From: Flectobacillus rivi
GTDB lineage: Bacteria > Bacteroidota > Bacteroidia > Cytophagales > Spirosomataceae
DNA length: 64,000 nt
Assembly (NCBI RefSeq): GCF_030056655.1
Contig: NZ_JASHIE010000006.1
Coordinates: forward strand, 310,001-374,000
Direction of reading: 5' to 3'
In this document: one piece after another, positions 47,179 through 55,611 of the stretch
Layout of the letters: each line of letters begins with the position of its first letter
Position numbering within the stretch: the first letter of the stretch is position 1
Made by a program: the position numbers and the translations under genes
Notes under the pieces: model-generated
Told to the model about the DNA's origin: nothing
Databases searched by the model: none
What the model saw: only the letters and a program-made list of their open reading frames with translations

Positions 47179-47556
47179 TCTTTTAAGTGCTGAGTTGGGA
47201 GTTTGGAGTGCTGAGTTTTTTAATTATAAATCTTCATTCTCAGCTTATCACTTACATCTATCTATCCCGAATTGATTTAGTTATTTTACAGAATAAGATT
47301 GTTTAAGCTGTAAGCCATAGGTATTAGGCAAAATGTTTTCATTTTTTTTCATAAGAAACTCATTTAGACTTTTGCCTATGGCATAAAGCTTATTGCCTAA
47401 AGCCTTTTGTGTCAAACGACCTATCTTCGGGTGGGTCGTTGATTTTATTTTTAGGAAAAATGATGCTCGGGTTGAAGTTTTACAATATGAATAGTTTTGA
47501 CCCAAGATTCCATTTAGAGGGTGAATTTATTCACCCTTTCATAACATCCAAAATTT
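47179..47556 (+). promoter_or_regulatory. Intergenic region with repeat words and a leader hairpin before the second GH144 gene
   Basis: This 378-bp gap has an imperfect inverted repeat (GCCATAGG 47314-47321 with CCTATGGC 47375-47382, extended by AAGCT-type flanks) that may end the SusCD-LamG transcript. A perfect 9-bp hairpin, AGGGTGAAT/ATTCACCCT (47518-47537, loop TT), lies 19 bp before the start codon and has no T-tract beyond TTT. GTGCTGAG-type words near 47190 resemble the complement of other dispersed repeats. No convincing gene is present. Confidence 0.45.
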
Positions 47557-49218
47557 ATGAAAGTCTTACCTTATCAAATTGTTTGTGTGTTGCTGATTCT
47601 TCTTTGTGCTTGTTCCAAAAAAGCAACAGAGGACGTAAAGCCAACGCCCACGCCAAGCTCGTTTAGTCTCAATACTTTAAGAGTAAATGGTGACTACAAT
47701 GGCTTTGATTATAAAGATGTTACGACAAAACCTGAAATAATCCTTACTTTCAATACAGCGCTAGATGCTAGTTCGCTAGCATCAGCGATTTTGTTAAAAA
47801 ATACTGCTGGCAATTCCTTTGCTGTACAAACTTTTTTAACTCAAAATGACAGTGCAATTGTAATCAAACCCGCACTTGATTTGGATTATCTTAACAAATA
47901 CACTTTATCAGTAAACAACAACCTAAAGTCAAAAGCAGGAGGTTCCCTCAGAACAGAATTTGGCGTCAATCTGACGACGCAAATTGATGCCAGAGACAAA
48001 TTTCCAAGAATTAGCAATGATGAATTGCTGACTAAGGTTCAGCAACAAACCTTCCGCTATTTCTGGGATTTTGGACATCCTGTTTCGGGGCTGGCTCGTG
48101 AACGAAATACCTCTGGAGATATAGTCACCTCTGGTGGTTCGGGCTTTGGCATTATGGCCATGGTGGTTGGTATCGAGCGTAAGTTTATTACACGTGAACA
48201 AGGGCTTCAACGACTCACCACAATAGTCGATTTTTTGACGAATCAGGCTGAAAAGTTTCATGGTGCATTTCCGCACTGGCTCAATGGCGCTACGGGTAAA
48301 ACCGTTCCTTTTAGTGCGAAAGACAATGGCGCTGATTTAGTCGAAACCTCGTTCTTGATGCAAGGCCTGCTCACAGCAAGACAATATTTTGATGGAAATA
48401 CTCAAGCAGAAATTACACTTCGTCAAAAAATTAATACCCTTTGGAATGGAGTCGAATGGAGTTGGTTTACCCAAAATACTTCTAATGGTTTGTATTGGCA
48501 TTGGTCACCTACTGACGCTTGGACAATGAATATGAAAATCTCAGGTTGGAATGAGGCTTTGATTACTTATGTATTAGGGGCATCATCTGAAAAGTATGCG
48601 ATTTCCAAAGACGTTTATCAAAATGGCTGGACTCGTAATGGTGCTTTCAAAAATGGCAATAGCTACTTTGGTGTGAAACTTCCCTTGGGCGGAAATATGG
48701 GAGGACCTTTGTTTTTTACCCACTATTCATTTTTAGGACTCAATCCTAAATTAATGACCGACCAATACACTAATTATTTTGACCAAAATAAAGCACATGC
48801 TCAAATCAATTATCTCTATTGCAAAGCAAATCCTAAACAATATGCATTCTATGGCGAAAATTGTTGGGGGCTTACTGCCAGCGACAACGAAAATGGGTAT
48901 TCCGCTCACGCACCTGACAATGATTTGGGCGTGATTTCTCCAACGGCAGCACTAGCTTCTTTTCCTTATACGCCTACAGAATCGATGCAAGCTCTACAGT
49001 TTTTCTATTACAAATTAGGTGATAAAATCTGGAAAGAATATGGCTTTGTAGATGCTTTCAATCTCAATAAATTCTGGTATGCAGACAGCTTTTTGGCAAT
49101 CGACCAAGGACCAATTATTGTCATGATAGAAAACCATCGTTCTGGACTGTTATGGAATTTGTTTATGTCTTGTCCTGAAGTGAAAAATGGACTAAAAAAA
49201 CTTGAATTAACCAACTGA
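47557..49218 (+). CDS. GH144 family endo-beta-1,2-glucanase, surface lipoprotein with N-terminal Ig-like domain
   Basis: A 553-residue lipoprotein (lipobox LLCAC, then SKKATED, compatible with surface display). An Ig-like (Big_5 type) domain (about 35-140) precedes the GH144 (alpha/alpha)6 barrel (about 155-553). Shared landmarks with the first GH144: QTFRYFWDFGHPVSGLARER, TSGGSGFGIMAMVVG, HWLNGATGKTVPFSAKDNG, GWNEALITYVLGAS, WGLTASDNENGYSAHAPDND and ENHRSGLLW. It lacks the C-terminal beta-domain. The likely role is to cut beta-1,2-glucan at the cell surface for SusC/SusD uptake, with the periplasmic GH144 finishing the job. A strong terminator follows. Confidence 0.93.
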   Translation: MKVLPYQIVCVLLILLCACSKKATEDVKPTPTPSSFSLNTLRVNGDYNGFDYKDVTTKPEIILTFNTALDASSLASAILLKNTAGNSFAVQTFLTQNDSAIVIKPALDLDYLNKYTLSVNNNLKSKAGGSLRTEFGVNLTTQIDARDKFPRISNDELLTKVQQQTFRYFWDFGHPVSGLARERNTSGDIVTSGGSGFGIMAMVVGIERKFITREQGLQRLTTIVDFLTNQAEKFHGAFPHWLNGATGKTVPFSAKDNGADLVETSFLMQGLLTARQYFDGNTQAEITLRQKINTLWNGVEWSWFTQNTSNGLYWHWSPTDAWTMNMKISGWNEALITYVLGASSEKYAISKDVYQNGWTRNGAFKNGNSYFGVKLPLGGNMGGPLFFTHYSFLGLNPKLMTDQYTNYFDQNKAHAQINYLYCKANPKQYAFYGENCWGLTASDNENGYSAHAPDNDLGVISPTAALASFPYTPTESMQALQFFYYKLGDKIWKEYGFVDAFNLNKFWYADSFLAIDQGPIIVMIENHRSGLLWNLFMSCPEVKNGLKKLELTN

Positions 49219-49283
49219 GTTTTTCAATCCGAGTTTTTCAAACCGAACTCTTCAAAAATTTTATTAAACCGCGTAATTCTGCA

Positions 49284-49316
49284 TCCGTAGTACTCATTGA
49301 GTACTACGGATTTTTT
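49284..49316 (+). terminator. Rho-independent terminator after the second GH144 gene
   Basis: Perfect 12-bp arms TCCGTAGTACTC (49284-49295) and GAGTACTACGGA (49299-49310), loop ATT, then six T. It separates the 802-residue gene into its own transcript. Confidence 0.94.
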
Positions 49317-49356
49317 GTAAAAAATAAACCCCGATAACAAAATCTCCAGAAATCAT

Positions 49357-49364
49357 TAAATTTG
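49357..49364 (+). promoter_or_regulatory. -7 box upstream of the 802-residue gene
   Basis: TAAATTTG matches TAnnTTTG, 31 bp before the ATG at 49396 and downstream of the terminator. No -33 TTG is evident. Confidence 0.45.
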
Positions 49365-49395
49365 ATGTAGAATAAATCCATTTTTATAAACAAAT

Positions 49396-51804
49396 ATGAA
49401 ATCAATCCTCAAAACCCTTATGCTTGGAAGCCTTGTTGTAGCTTCTATACAAGCAAAGGCTCAAAAAGCCTCTTTACTTGATTTGACCAAAAATAGTGAA
49501 AGCATTACTGGGAAAAAATCGTATCTGAATACACCTTATGTAACTGCAGGCGACCGTCTTTATATGGTAGGGCATCAAAATGGGCAATTTCCCGATTTAG
49601 GCTGGCACGTCACTGGCGAAATGGGAGGGATTTGGGATCATCCTATTAAATTGATGGATGGTTTTTCTGCCAAAATACAAGCCAATGGTACGGCTCGTTG
49701 TCTAGACCAAGCTACCTCTTTTGTGAATTTTCCTTATGGCAATAAACATATTTATCAGGACATATTGCCAAACCTTTCTATTCAAAGATTTCAGTTTGTT
49801 CCAGATAAAACAGAAGCAGTTGTAGTGGAATACACTTTTGAGAATCATGGGACAAGTCCTCAAACATTAGAGTTTGAATTTACAGGACATAGCGATTTAC
49901 GACCAGTTTGGCTAGGTGAGCGAAATAATATGATTGATGCGGAGGACAAAGCTACTTGGCAAAACACAAGTCAATCTTGGGTCATAAAAGACCAGAAAAA
50001 CCCTTGGTATGTACAGTTCGGTGCGAATATTTCTGCCAAATCATATCATCAAAATACATCAGATTGTCAGTTTAAATCTCAAGGTTTAGGAACAAAAGCT
50101 AGTTTGATATACAATATTGTAATTGCTCCTAAATCAAAATTTATTTTGCCAATTGTGATTGCTGGTTCATACCAATCAGAAGAAGCTGTGACTAAGACGT
50201 TTGGAAATATTCAAAAAAATGCTTCTGTTTTACTCCAACAAAAAATCAAACGCTATGAGTCAATTGCCAAGCAATCAGCGCTAACGGTTCCAGATAAAAA
50301 ATTGGAACAGGCATTTCGTTGGGTGAAATATAATACGGATTGGTTGGTACGTGACGTTCCAGCGGTTGGGCGTGGTATGTCGGCAGGGATGCCTGATTAT
50401 CCTTGGTGGTTTGGAACAGACGCCGAATATACCCTGAAAGGCTTAGTGGCAACAGGGAAAAAGGATTTAGTATATGATGCAGTCGAAGTTTTGAATAAAC
50501 TTTCAGAAAAAGAAAATGGTAATGGGCGTATTGTTCACGAGGTGTCTTCAAATGGTGTTGTTTTCAATCCTGGCAATGTCAATGAAACACCACAATTTGC
50601 CAGTATGATTTGGGAGATTTATCAATGGACAGGCGATAAATCATTTTTGCAAAAGTATTATCCGACCATTAAAAAAGGGTTAGATTGGCTTTTAAAGGAA
50701 AATGATAAAGATAGAAACTTGCTTCCTGATGGCTTTGGTATGATGGAAATCCATGGACTCAATAGCGAGATGATTGACGTTGCTGTTTATACCCAAAAAG
50801 CCTTTGCTGACGCCGCTCAAATAGCAAAACTCGTAGGAGATAGCGAACAGGCTTTACAATATGAGCGTAATGCTAGTCAAATCAAACACCAAATTAATAC
50901 TGATTTTTGGGTGCCAGAAAGTCAATCTTTTGCTGACTTTATAGGCACTAGAGAACAGACCTTACACTTGATAGACGATGCAATAGTAAGAGCTGATACC
51001 CTACAAAAACCCTGGGCAGTGGCAGAATTAAAACAATTAAAGTCTAACGTAGAGGTTTTGCCTGTAGGTATAAAAAAAGGCTTTGCGTTACACCATAATT
51101 GGGTAGTAAATACGCCTATGGAAATGGGTATAGCGGATCCTGAAAAAGCCAAACTGGCACTTGTAAATGCACGTAAATACACCAATCCATTTGGTGCTTT
51201 TGTGACAGGTATTGACCGAGATGAAAGCTCTAATTCGGAGGAGGCACCAGCAACTTTTGTACGTAAATCTTTTACTTACACGGGTGCAGTGATGACTTTG
51301 CCAACGGGAGTAACAGCTATTGGAGAGAATAATTATGGTAATCCTGATGGGGCTTTGTGGTATTTGAATAAAATGACTAAAACCTTTAGCTATGTGTTGC
51401 CAGGAGCGATTTATGAAGTTTCTCCTGATTATGGAATGATGTGTCAAGCTTGGAATTTGTATAGCTATGCTACCCCGATTATCAAGCAGTTTTTTGGAGT
51501 TCAACCTCAAGCAGGTTCAAAATTAATCGTTATTCAGCCCCAAATGCCAAGTACTTGGAACAATGCCAAAATTGAAAATGTACAGATAGGAGATAATAGC
51601 TTGAGTATGAGCTATCAAAAAGTATCCTCTGTATTGAAGGTTGATTTTAATCAAACGAAATCATCTTGGAGAATAAAAGTCCAATATCCCAAAGGAAAAT
51701 TTACTACTTGGAAACTAAATGGAAAGACTATCAAACCCGAATCGTCGGAGGAATTTGATTTTATATGGATTAGTGGATTGAAGAATAAGGTAGAGGTTTT
51801 GTAA
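49396..51804 (+). CDS. Secreted (alpha/alpha)6-barrel glycosidase-like protein, family not assigned
   Basis: An 802-residue secreted protein (signal peptide ends AKAQK). The N-terminal 290 residues form a beta-super-sandwich (WHVTGEMGGIWDHPIKLMDG; VVEYTFENHGTSPQTLEFEF). The middle (about 305-690) is a six-hairpin barrel with YPWWFGTDAEYTLKGL (D342) and MEIHGLNSEMIDVAVYTQKA (E451, E458, D461), resembling clan GH-L/GH-G enzymes such as glycogen-debranching or GH63/GH15 relatives. The C-terminus is a beta-domain. Both acidic clusters lie where such enzymes keep acid and base. The end product of the GH144 enzymes (sophorose, short oligomers) is a natural substrate by position, which is inference. 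It has its own promoter and terminator. Confidence 0.7.
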   Translation: MKSILKTLMLGSLVVASIQAKAQKASLLDLTKNSESITGKKSYLNTPYVTAGDRLYMVGHQNGQFPDLGWHVTGEMGGIWDHPIKLMDGFSAKIQANGTARCLDQATSFVNFPYGNKHIYQDILPNLSIQRFQFVPDKTEAVVVEYTFENHGTSPQTLEFEFTGHSDLRPVWLGERNNMIDAEDKATWQNTSQSWVIKDQKNPWYVQFGANISAKSYHQNTSDCQFKSQGLGTKASLIYNIVIAPKSKFILPIVIAGSYQSEEAVTKTFGNIQKNASVLLQQKIKRYESIAKQSALTVPDKKLEQAFRWVKYNTDWLVRDVPAVGRGMSAGMPDYPWWFGTDAEYTLKGLVATGKKDLVYDAVEVLNKLSEKENGNGRIVHEVSSNGVVFNPGNVNETPQFASMIWEIYQWTGDKSFLQKYYPTIKKGLDWLLKENDKDRNLLPDGFGMMEIHGLNSEMIDVAVYTQKAFADAAQIAKLVGDSEQALQYERNASQIKHQINTDFWVPESQSFADFIGTREQTLHLIDDAIVRADTLQKPWAVAELKQLKSNVEVLPVGIKKGFALHHNWVVNTPMEMGIADPEKAKLALVNARKYTNPFGAFVTGIDRDESSNSEEAPATFVRKSFTYTGAVMTLPTGVTAIGENNYGNPDGALWYLNKMTKTFSYVLPGAIYEVSPDYGMMCQAWNLYSYATPIIKQFFGVQPQAGSKLIVIQPQMPSTWNNAKIENVQIGDNSLSMSYQKVSSVLKVDFNQTKSSWRIKVQYPKGKFTTWKLNGKTIKPESSEEFDFIWISGLKNKVEVL

Positions 51805-51819
51805 GTCATATTTTAATAG

Positions 51820-51847
51820 AAAAGGCTATCCAATCGGATAGCCTTTT
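51820..51847. terminator. Bidirectional terminator between convergent genes
   Basis: Arms AAAAGGCTATC (51820-51830) and GATAGCCTTTT (51837-51847) with loop CAATCG. It serves the 802-residue gene (plus) and alanine dehydrogenase (minus). Confidence 0.92.
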
Positions 51848-51871
51848 AAAAATCACCTAATATATAATCAA

Positions 51872-52987
51872 TTAAGCCAAAACTTCTGAAATATGGCAAT
51901 AAGGCAATTTCCAAGCTTCAGAAACACCTTTATAAACGATCTTGCCATTTACTACATTCAAGCCTTTTTTCAATTCTTCGTTTTCTTTACATGCTTTTTC
52001 CCAACCTTTGTTTGCCAACTGAATTGCATAAGGTAAAGTTGCATTTGTAAGTGCCAACGTTGATGTATATGGTACAGCACCTGGCATATTAGCTACGCAG
52101 TAGTGTACGATTTCATCAATGACAAACGTTGGATTTTCGTGTGTTGTTGGTGTACAAGTTTCGATACAACCACCTTGGTCTACAGCTACATCAACTAGTA
52201 CTGTCCCTGGTTTCATATCTTTCAACATGTCACGAGTAATCAAATGTGGAGCTTTCGCACCTGGGATTAAAACCGCACCAATAATTAAATCAGCCAATTT
52301 AATTGCTTCGCGAACATTATATTCATTTGACATTACTGTGTCAACGTTGGCTGGCATTACGTCTTCCAAATAACGTAATCTTGGCAAACTAATATCCATA
52401 ATGGTTACGTTTGCGCCTAAGCCTGCCGCCATTTTAGCTGCCTGTGTACCCACAATACCACCGCCTAATACCAATACGTTGGCAGGTTTTACACCAGCTA
52501 CACCACCCAACAAAATACCACGTCCACCCATTGGTTTCTCTAAGTATTTTGCTCCTTCTTGAATCGCCATACGACCAGCAACTTCAGACATAGGAACCAA
52601 TAATGGTAAACTTCTATCTGCTTTCTCTACGGTTTCGTAAGCTAAACAAATTGCTTTACGCTCAAGCATTGCATGTGTCAATTCTTCAGACGAAGCAAAG
52701 TGGAAATACGTAAACAACAATTGGTTTTCTTTGATTAATTTGTATTCAGAAGCGATTGGTTCTTTTACTTTCACAATCATCTCAGCAATTTCATACACTG
52801 CCTCGATCGTTGGAAGAATCGTAGCACCAGCTTTTTCGTAAGCTTCATCAGTGAATCCACTTCCTACACCAGCGCTTGCTTGGATATAAACTGTGTGACC
52901 GTTTTTCTTAAATTCAGCAACACCAGCAGGTGTAAGTGCTACACGGTTTTCGTTGTTTTTGATTTCTTTAGGTACGCCGATGATCAT
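51872..52987 (-). CDS. ald: Alanine dehydrogenase
   Basis: A 371-residue cytosolic NAD-dependent enzyme that interconverts L-alanine with pyruvate and ammonia. The N-terminal domain has MIIGVPKEIKNNENRVALTP with substrate-binding Arg15, and MIVKVKEP with the conserved Lys. The Rossmann fold is VLVLGGGIVGTQAAKMAAGLG. VDVAVDQGGCIET and NMPGAVPYTSTLALTNATLPY are family signatures. Length is standard. It is divergent from an Lrp/AsnC regulator, as in many bacteria where Lrp-type proteins control ald in response to alanine. A 342-bp intergenic region holds a -7 box and a large dyad. Confidence 0.97.
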   Translation of the reverse strand: MIIGVPKEIKNNENRVALTPAGVAEFKKNGHTVYIQASAGVGSGFTDEAYEKAGATILPTIEAVYEIAEMIVKVKEPIASEYKLIKENQLLFTYFHFASSEELTHAMLERKAICLAYETVEKADRSLPLLVPMSEVAGRMAIQEGAKYLEKPMGGRGILLGGVAGVKPANVLVLGGGIVGTQAAKMAAGLGANVTIMDISLPRLRYLEDVMPANVDTVMSNEYNVREAIKLADLIIGAVLIPGAKAPHLITRDMLKDMKPGTVLVDVAVDQGGCIETCTPTTHENPTFVIDEIVHYCVANMPGAVPYTSTLALTNATLPYAIQLANKGWEKACKENEELKKGLNVVNGKIVYKGVSEAWKLPYCHISEVLA

Positions 52988-53188
52988 AAGTTTTGGTTGG
53001 GGTTTAAGCCTAAGTTAGTCGGTTGCTGATTGTGTTATGTACCAGTCAATACTGGTCATCCCTCATTCGAAATTTTTTCTATCTATCCCTTGTATTCAAT
53101 CTCGTTAGTCCAATTCGCCACACATAAAATCACAATTTTTGCAACCGACTTCCTAGGTATTTGTTATCTGTGTTGATGAAGTGTGAGA

Positions 53189-53196
53189 CAAAATTA
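53189..53196 (-). promoter_or_regulatory. -7 box of the ald gene
   Basis: On the minus strand this reads TAATTTTG, an exact TAnnTTTG match. It would give a leader of about 195 bases before ald. The 30-bp dyad abuts it on the upstream side, covering the -33 region, where no TTG is seen. Confidence 0.5.
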
Positions 53197-53197
53197 G

Positions 53198-53227
53198 TAA
53201 TAACAGAAAAATATTTTACTGTTATTA
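53198..53227. promoter_or_regulatory. 30-bp dyad, candidate Lrp/AsnC operator
   Basis: Left arm TAATAACAGAAAAAT (53198-53212) and right arm ATTTTACTGTTATTA (53213-53227) pair at 14 of 15 positions. The centre AAAATATTTT recurs at 53246-53255. It lies in the ald-lrp divergent region, one base from the ald -7 box and about 20 bp before the lrp -7 box. Lrp-family sites are AT-rich dyads, so it fits both autoregulation and ald control. Confidence 0.6.
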
Positions 53228-53249
53228 GAAAAATAAGAAATAGTTAAAA

Positions 53250-53257
53250 TATTTTTG
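53250..53257 (+). promoter_or_regulatory. -7 box of the lrp-type gene
   Basis: TATTTTTG, an exact consensus match 72 bp before the ATG at 53330. It overlaps the second AAAATATTTT word (53246-53255). Confidence 0.45.
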
Positions 53258-53329
53258 TCTTTATAGAGGAAAAAATCCTGTTTTTGAATCTTTTTTCTAA
53301 TCTTAACCAATAAAAATTTCTTTTTCACC

Positions 53330-53788
53330 ATGCAATTAGACGCTATAGATGTAAAAATATTACAATTAATTCAGGAAAATGCGCAATTGACTATCAAGGA
53401 AATTGCACGACAAATCAATCTGTCGATGACACCTACCCACGATCGAATCAAACGATTGGAGCAGGAAGAAATCATCGAAAAGTACGTAACCATTCTGAAT
53501 CGAAAGAAGTTAGGGAATCCGTTGATGGTATATTGTAGTATTACTTTAGATAAACAACAGAAAAATCAATTTGTAGAATTTGAGGAGGCTATTCGTCAGT
53601 ATCCTGAAGTAATAGAATGTTGTATTGTGTCGGGTAATTATGACTATCTGATAAAAGTGATTGCCAAAGATATGGAAGCCTACAATGATTTTTACCAAAG
53701 AAAACTTTCTGCTCTAGCGAGTGTGGCCCATATCAGTAGTTCTTTTGTGATGTCAGAGGTAAAAACAACTACTGTTATTCCCTTATAA
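53330..53788 (+). CDS. Lrp/AsnC family transcriptional regulator
   Basis: A 152-residue regulator with an N-terminal winged HTH (about 1-60; LDAIDVKILQLIQENAQLTI, IARQINLSMTPTHDRIKRLE) and a C-terminal RAM ligand domain (about 70-148; VIECCIVSGNYDYLIKVIAKD). Lrp-type proteins bind amino acids and form octamers. Its divergence from ald suggests that it senses alanine and controls ald, as AldR/AlaR-type proteins do elsewhere. A 30-bp dyad in the shared upstream region is the likely site. Confidence 0.94.
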   Translation: MQLDAIDVKILQLIQENAQLTIKEIARQINLSMTPTHDRIKRLEQEEIIEKYVTILNRKKLGNPLMVYCSITLDKQQKNQFVEFEEAIRQYPEVIECCIVSGNYDYLIKVIAKDMEAYNDFYQRKLSALASVAHISSSFVMSEVKTTTVIPL

Positions 53789-54110
53789 GTGGAGTTATTC
53801 GTTAATAGAATATCGTTTATTTGAGGATGGTAATCGTTATTGAAAAGCTTTATGCTAGATAATAAGGAGGAGAATAGCTATAAAAAAAAATGACCCGTAA
53901 GTAGTTCGAAAACGCTTACAGGTCTATCGTTGAAGTGTAATTTGGTATGCAAACATAACACCGATATTTTATATAAACAAATATGAGTATTTTTGCTTAA
54001 TATTAAAATATTTGAAGAAAGTCTCTATGACTTAATTAAGTTTTGTAATATTGAAAAAATACAAATTTGATTTTGCATAAAGTCTTTATTGCCAAATAAA
54101 ATTTTTTTCA
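53789..54110. other. Intergenic region between lrp-type and flavoprotein genes
   Basis: A 322-bp AT-rich gap between convergent genes. Apart from the terminator at 53882-53924 I see no gene, repeat or promoter in it. Confidence 0.6.
53882..53924 (-). terminator. Terminator for the flavoprotein gene
   Basis: GACCCGTAAG (53892-53901) pairs with CTTACAGGTC (53915-53924) with one mismatch. On the minus strand the hairpin is followed by a run of T (complement of the A-run 53882-53890). It lies 190 bp past the flavoprotein stop and may also slow plus-strand transcription from lrp. Confidence 0.7.
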
Positions 54111-55238
54111 TTAAAATTCGTTTCCGTGCGTAGATTGTATGAATATACCTAGTGCTGGACGGCATATTTTAAAAAAATAGCGAACAAATTCTGTTAGAAT
54201 GGGATGACCAAATAATGATTGGATTTGTCTACCTGTCCATAATCGAAACCCAAAATATTTTTTCCACGCTTTTTGATATTGGGCTTCAACAACTTCACGA
54301 TTATCAAAATTTTCTAGTATAATTTCTGAAATTAATTTGGCGCTATGGATAGCCATTGCCATGCCGTTTCCGCAAAGTGGTGTAATTAATCCCGCTGTAT
54401 CTCCAATCATGATGATATGATTTTCGATTTGTTTTTTGGGAGAAAATGAAATTTCATTAATTACTTCTGGTTTGTCATAAAGGAATTCAGCCTCCAAAAA
54501 TATTTTCTTGAGATGAGGGTTTTTCCAGAGAATATTCCTTTCCATCTCAGATACATTCTTATATTTTCTTAAATTTTCTCTACTTGTCAAATAACATAGA
54601 CAAAATTTTTCGTCTTCAATTGCGGAGATTCCGCAGTATCCATTCTCAAAATTGTGCAAACTGATTAGGTCTTTTGGATACTGGTATCGTATATGATATT
54701 TAACTCCAACATAGGGGCTTCGAGCTTGAAGAAAAGGGCGTTGTAAATACTGATCCAGTTTAGCACGCTTACCATAAGCACCTAGTACATATTTCGCATA
54801 AATGATTTGATTAGAATGGCTTAGTCGAATTTTAAATTGGTTTTCTTCATAAACGATGTCTTCTACTTCTGTGCTAGTTTTGCAATGAACACCGCAGTTT
54901 AGCGCTATTTTGTAGAGTTCATTATCCAAAGTATATCGACTCAATCCAAAGCCACCAAGGTCGAGAGGATAGTCAAGACTTTTACCTGATGGCGCTGTAA
55001 ATTGAAACTTGCTAATTTTCTGTATATCTAAATTTTCTAGGTTAAGTCCAATTTTTGTTAAGTAATTTTTGGTCTCATTAGAAATATATTCACCGCAAAC
55101 GCGATGAAAAGGATAATGCTTTTTTTCGAATAAAATTACTTGTTTTCCTGCCTTTTGAAGATGTATTGCTGCACATAAACCTGCCAAACCTCCACCAACA
55201 ATTGCGATAGGATATACCATAGTGTTGTCTGTTTCCAT
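54111..55238 (-). CDS. FAD-dependent oxidoreductase of the geranylgeranyl-reductase family
   Basis: A 375-residue flavoprotein. The N-terminal dinucleotide motif IAIVGGGLAGLCAAIHLQKAG, the FEKKHYPFHRVCGEYISNE segment and the second FAD motif IIMIGDTAGLITPLCGNGMAMA are all present. The family reduces isoprenoid double bonds or hydroxylates aromatic and polyene substrates; in this phylum some members belong to pigment pathways. No pathway partners are adjacent, so the substrate is not assigned. Met7 (55220) is an alternative start closer to the FAD motif. Confidence 0.88.
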   Translation of the reverse strand: METDNTMVYPIAIVGGGLAGLCAAIHLQKAGKQVILFEKKHYPFHRVCGEYISNETKNYLTKIGLNLENLDIQKISKFQFTAPSGKSLDYPLDLGGFGLSRYTLDNELYKIALNCGVHCKTSTEVEDIVYEENQFKIRLSHSNQIIYAKYVLGAYGKRAKLDQYLQRPFLQARSPYVGVKYHIRYQYPKDLISLHNFENGYCGISAIEDEKFCLCYLTSRENLRKYKNVSEMERNILWKNPHLKKIFLEAEFLYDKPEVINEISFSPKKQIENHIIMIGDTAGLITPLCGNGMAMAIHSAKLISEIILENFDNREVVEAQYQKAWKKYFGFRLWTGRQIQSLFGHPILTEFVRYFFKICRPALGIFIQSTHGNEF

Positions 55239-55304
55239 CTGATATTTGAGATAGTATTTTATGATTAACTTCTGGAAGATGGTGAAAGTTTAGGACGCAT
55301 CTCT

Positions 55305-55576
55305 AATTGAGTGATTTAGTGGTTGAGTGAATGAGTGATTATTGTAAAGATACCTTATTTCAAATTTTGGTATATTTAAGAAAGGTACTCTTTTTCCATT
55401 TTCGGGATTCTAAATTTGGACTATTGAACTTAGTACCGTACTTTAATTTGGAAAGAAGATATTTTTATTTACTCAAAAAGGCGATCAAAAAATTAATTTC
55501 GACCGCCTTTTTGATACTATATTTCTAGTTTTTCAAAAGAATCACTCATTCACTCAACCACTAAATCACTCAATTT
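55305..55576. repeat. Inverted-repeat element with 36-bp perfect ends, MITE-like, copy B
   Basis: The arms 55305-55340 and 55541-55576 are perfect reverse complements over 36 bp (left arm begins AATTGAGTGATTTAGTGG). They enclose 200 bp that contains a central hairpin (55473-55486 with 55501-55514, one mismatch) ending CGACCGCCTTTTTGAT. The segment fills most of the 373-bp gap between two minus-strand genes and has no credible ORF. It shares the core word and the flanking GGGATGACTTGTGTTTGAT with copy A at 32.5 kb. Confidence 0.7.
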
Positions 55577-55611
55577 GGGATGACTTGTGTTTGATGAAAT
55601 AGCATATTATT

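Noticed and set aside
47409..47666. Plus-strand 85-residue frame overlapping the start of the second GH144 gene
   Set aside because: It overlaps the GH144 lipoprotein signal in another frame and includes the leader hairpin. The GH144 frame has full family support.
55331..55528. Small 65-residue frame inside the inverted-repeat element at 55.3 kb
   Set aside because: It starts within the left repeat arm and runs through the hairpin; hydrophobic/basic content without any motif. It is more likely non-coding repeat DNA.
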